A stretch of 64,000 nucleotides of DNA from Sporosarcina ureilytica (GTDB lineage Bacteria > Bacillota > Bacilli > Bacillales_A > Planococcaceae). The first letter of the stretch is position 1; the number at the start of each line of letters is the position of its first letter. The stretch lies in the NCBI RefSeq assembly GCF_001753205.1, contig NZ_CP017560.1, positions 1,364,001 to 1,428,000 of the forward strand. Reading direction: 5' to 3'. The position numbers were made by a program, and so were the translations under genes. The notes under the pieces were generated by a model. The model did no database searches and was not told the DNA's origin. It saw only the letters and a program-made list of their open reading frames with translations. Positions 63,817-64,000 of the stretch are shown one piece after another.

Positions 63817-64000
63817 CGGTTACAGTGAGTGAAGATATTGAGCTATTAAGAAGAAGTGTACGAGACTTTATTCAAAATGAAGTAGAAACCGTAGCCATGC
63901 AAATTGAAGAGGAGAACCATATTCCAGAACGCATTGTGGAAATGTCCAAAGAAATGGGCTTATTTGGTTTAAGCATCCCTGAAGAATACGGCGGTCTCGG
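63813..64000 (+). CDS. Acyl-CoA dehydrogenase, N-terminal part (3' end outside window)
   Basis: 62 codons visible from ATG 63813, behind AAAGGAG. The sequence (VRDFIQNEVETVAMQIEEENHIPERIVEMSKEMGLFGLSIPEEYGG) is the N-terminal helical domain of an acyl-CoA dehydrogenase. It overlaps the thioesterase by four bases, so the operon continues to the right. It would be the third acyl-CoA dehydrogenase of the cluster. Confidence 0.88.
   Translation, partial: MTVTVSEDIELLRRSVRDFIQNEVETVAMQIEEENHIPERIVEMSKEMGLFGLSIPEEYGGL

Overview
The window looks like a chromosomal segment of a spore-forming, urea-splitting member of the Bacillales, most likely Sporosarcina or a close Planococcaceae relative. Three things point there: gene order from 1 to about 21.9 kb follows the Bacillus subtilis polX-mutSB-yshE-lcfA-fadR-fadB-etfBA-trxA-uvrC-lysC-yslB-sdhCAB-ysmA-gerE-ysmB-racE-rph-ysnA-ysnB block; gerE is a late sporulation regulator; and the urease structural proteins agree closely with the S. 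pasteurii enzyme as I remember it. Low-GC codon use, strong AGGAGG-type ribosome binding sites and many TTG/GTG starts fit a Firmicute. Species was not established by any search.

Region by region. 1-4.2 kb: DNA repair genes polX (cut by the window edge) and mutS2, a DUF350 membrane protein and a 26-residue membrane peptide. 4.3-9.6 kb: fatty-acid degradation genes lcfA, fadR, fadB, etfB and etfA, with a FadR palindrome before fadR. 9.7-13.7 kb: trxA, uvrC, and lysC behind a lysine riboswitch. 13.7-22 kb: yslB, sdhCAB, a thioesterase, gerE, a MarR regulator, racE, rph, an XTP/dITP pyrophosphatase and a phosphoesterase. 22-36 kb: the B. subtilis order ends; here lie a DUF420 protein, tRNA-Arg(UCU), gene-poor DNA, a protein made of three RidA domains, the urease operon ureABCEFGD, and two paralogous ten-helix transporters. 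36-42.2 kb: a thioesterase, SelO, then minus-strand genes for a SurA-like lipoprotein, an MscS channel and a queuosine cluster (queF, precursor transporter, queC) under a preQ1-I riboswitch. 42.4-49 kb: two secreted M28 aminopeptidases, a small membrane protein, a ba3-type cytochrome oxidase (three subunits) and a CRP-family regulator. 49-64 kb: a zinc-ribbon protein, a ketopantoate reductase homologue, and a large acyl-CoA catabolic cluster with its own TetR regulator, running off the right edge.

How the parts work together. Two separate acyl-CoA degradation systems are present: the housekeeping FadR group at 4-10 kb, which also supplies the electron-transfer flavoprotein, and an inducible-looking cluster at 51-64 kb. 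The second has a ligase, acyl-CoA dehydrogenases, a two-gene MaoC-type hydratase, SDR dehydrogenases and a thiolase, plus three near-palindromic ACT-ACC-GGT-AGT sites that are good candidates for its TetR regulator. Urease with its four accessory proteins would release ammonia from urea; the two transporters beside it have unknown substrates.

Most of the window is ordinary. The best candidates for something new are the triple RidA fusion, the twin transporters beside urease, the split-MaoC acyl-CoA cluster with an embedded ComB-type phosphatase, and a queuosine cluster that lacks queD and queE. I saw no CRISPR array, intact insertion sequence, prophage or recognisable defence system.
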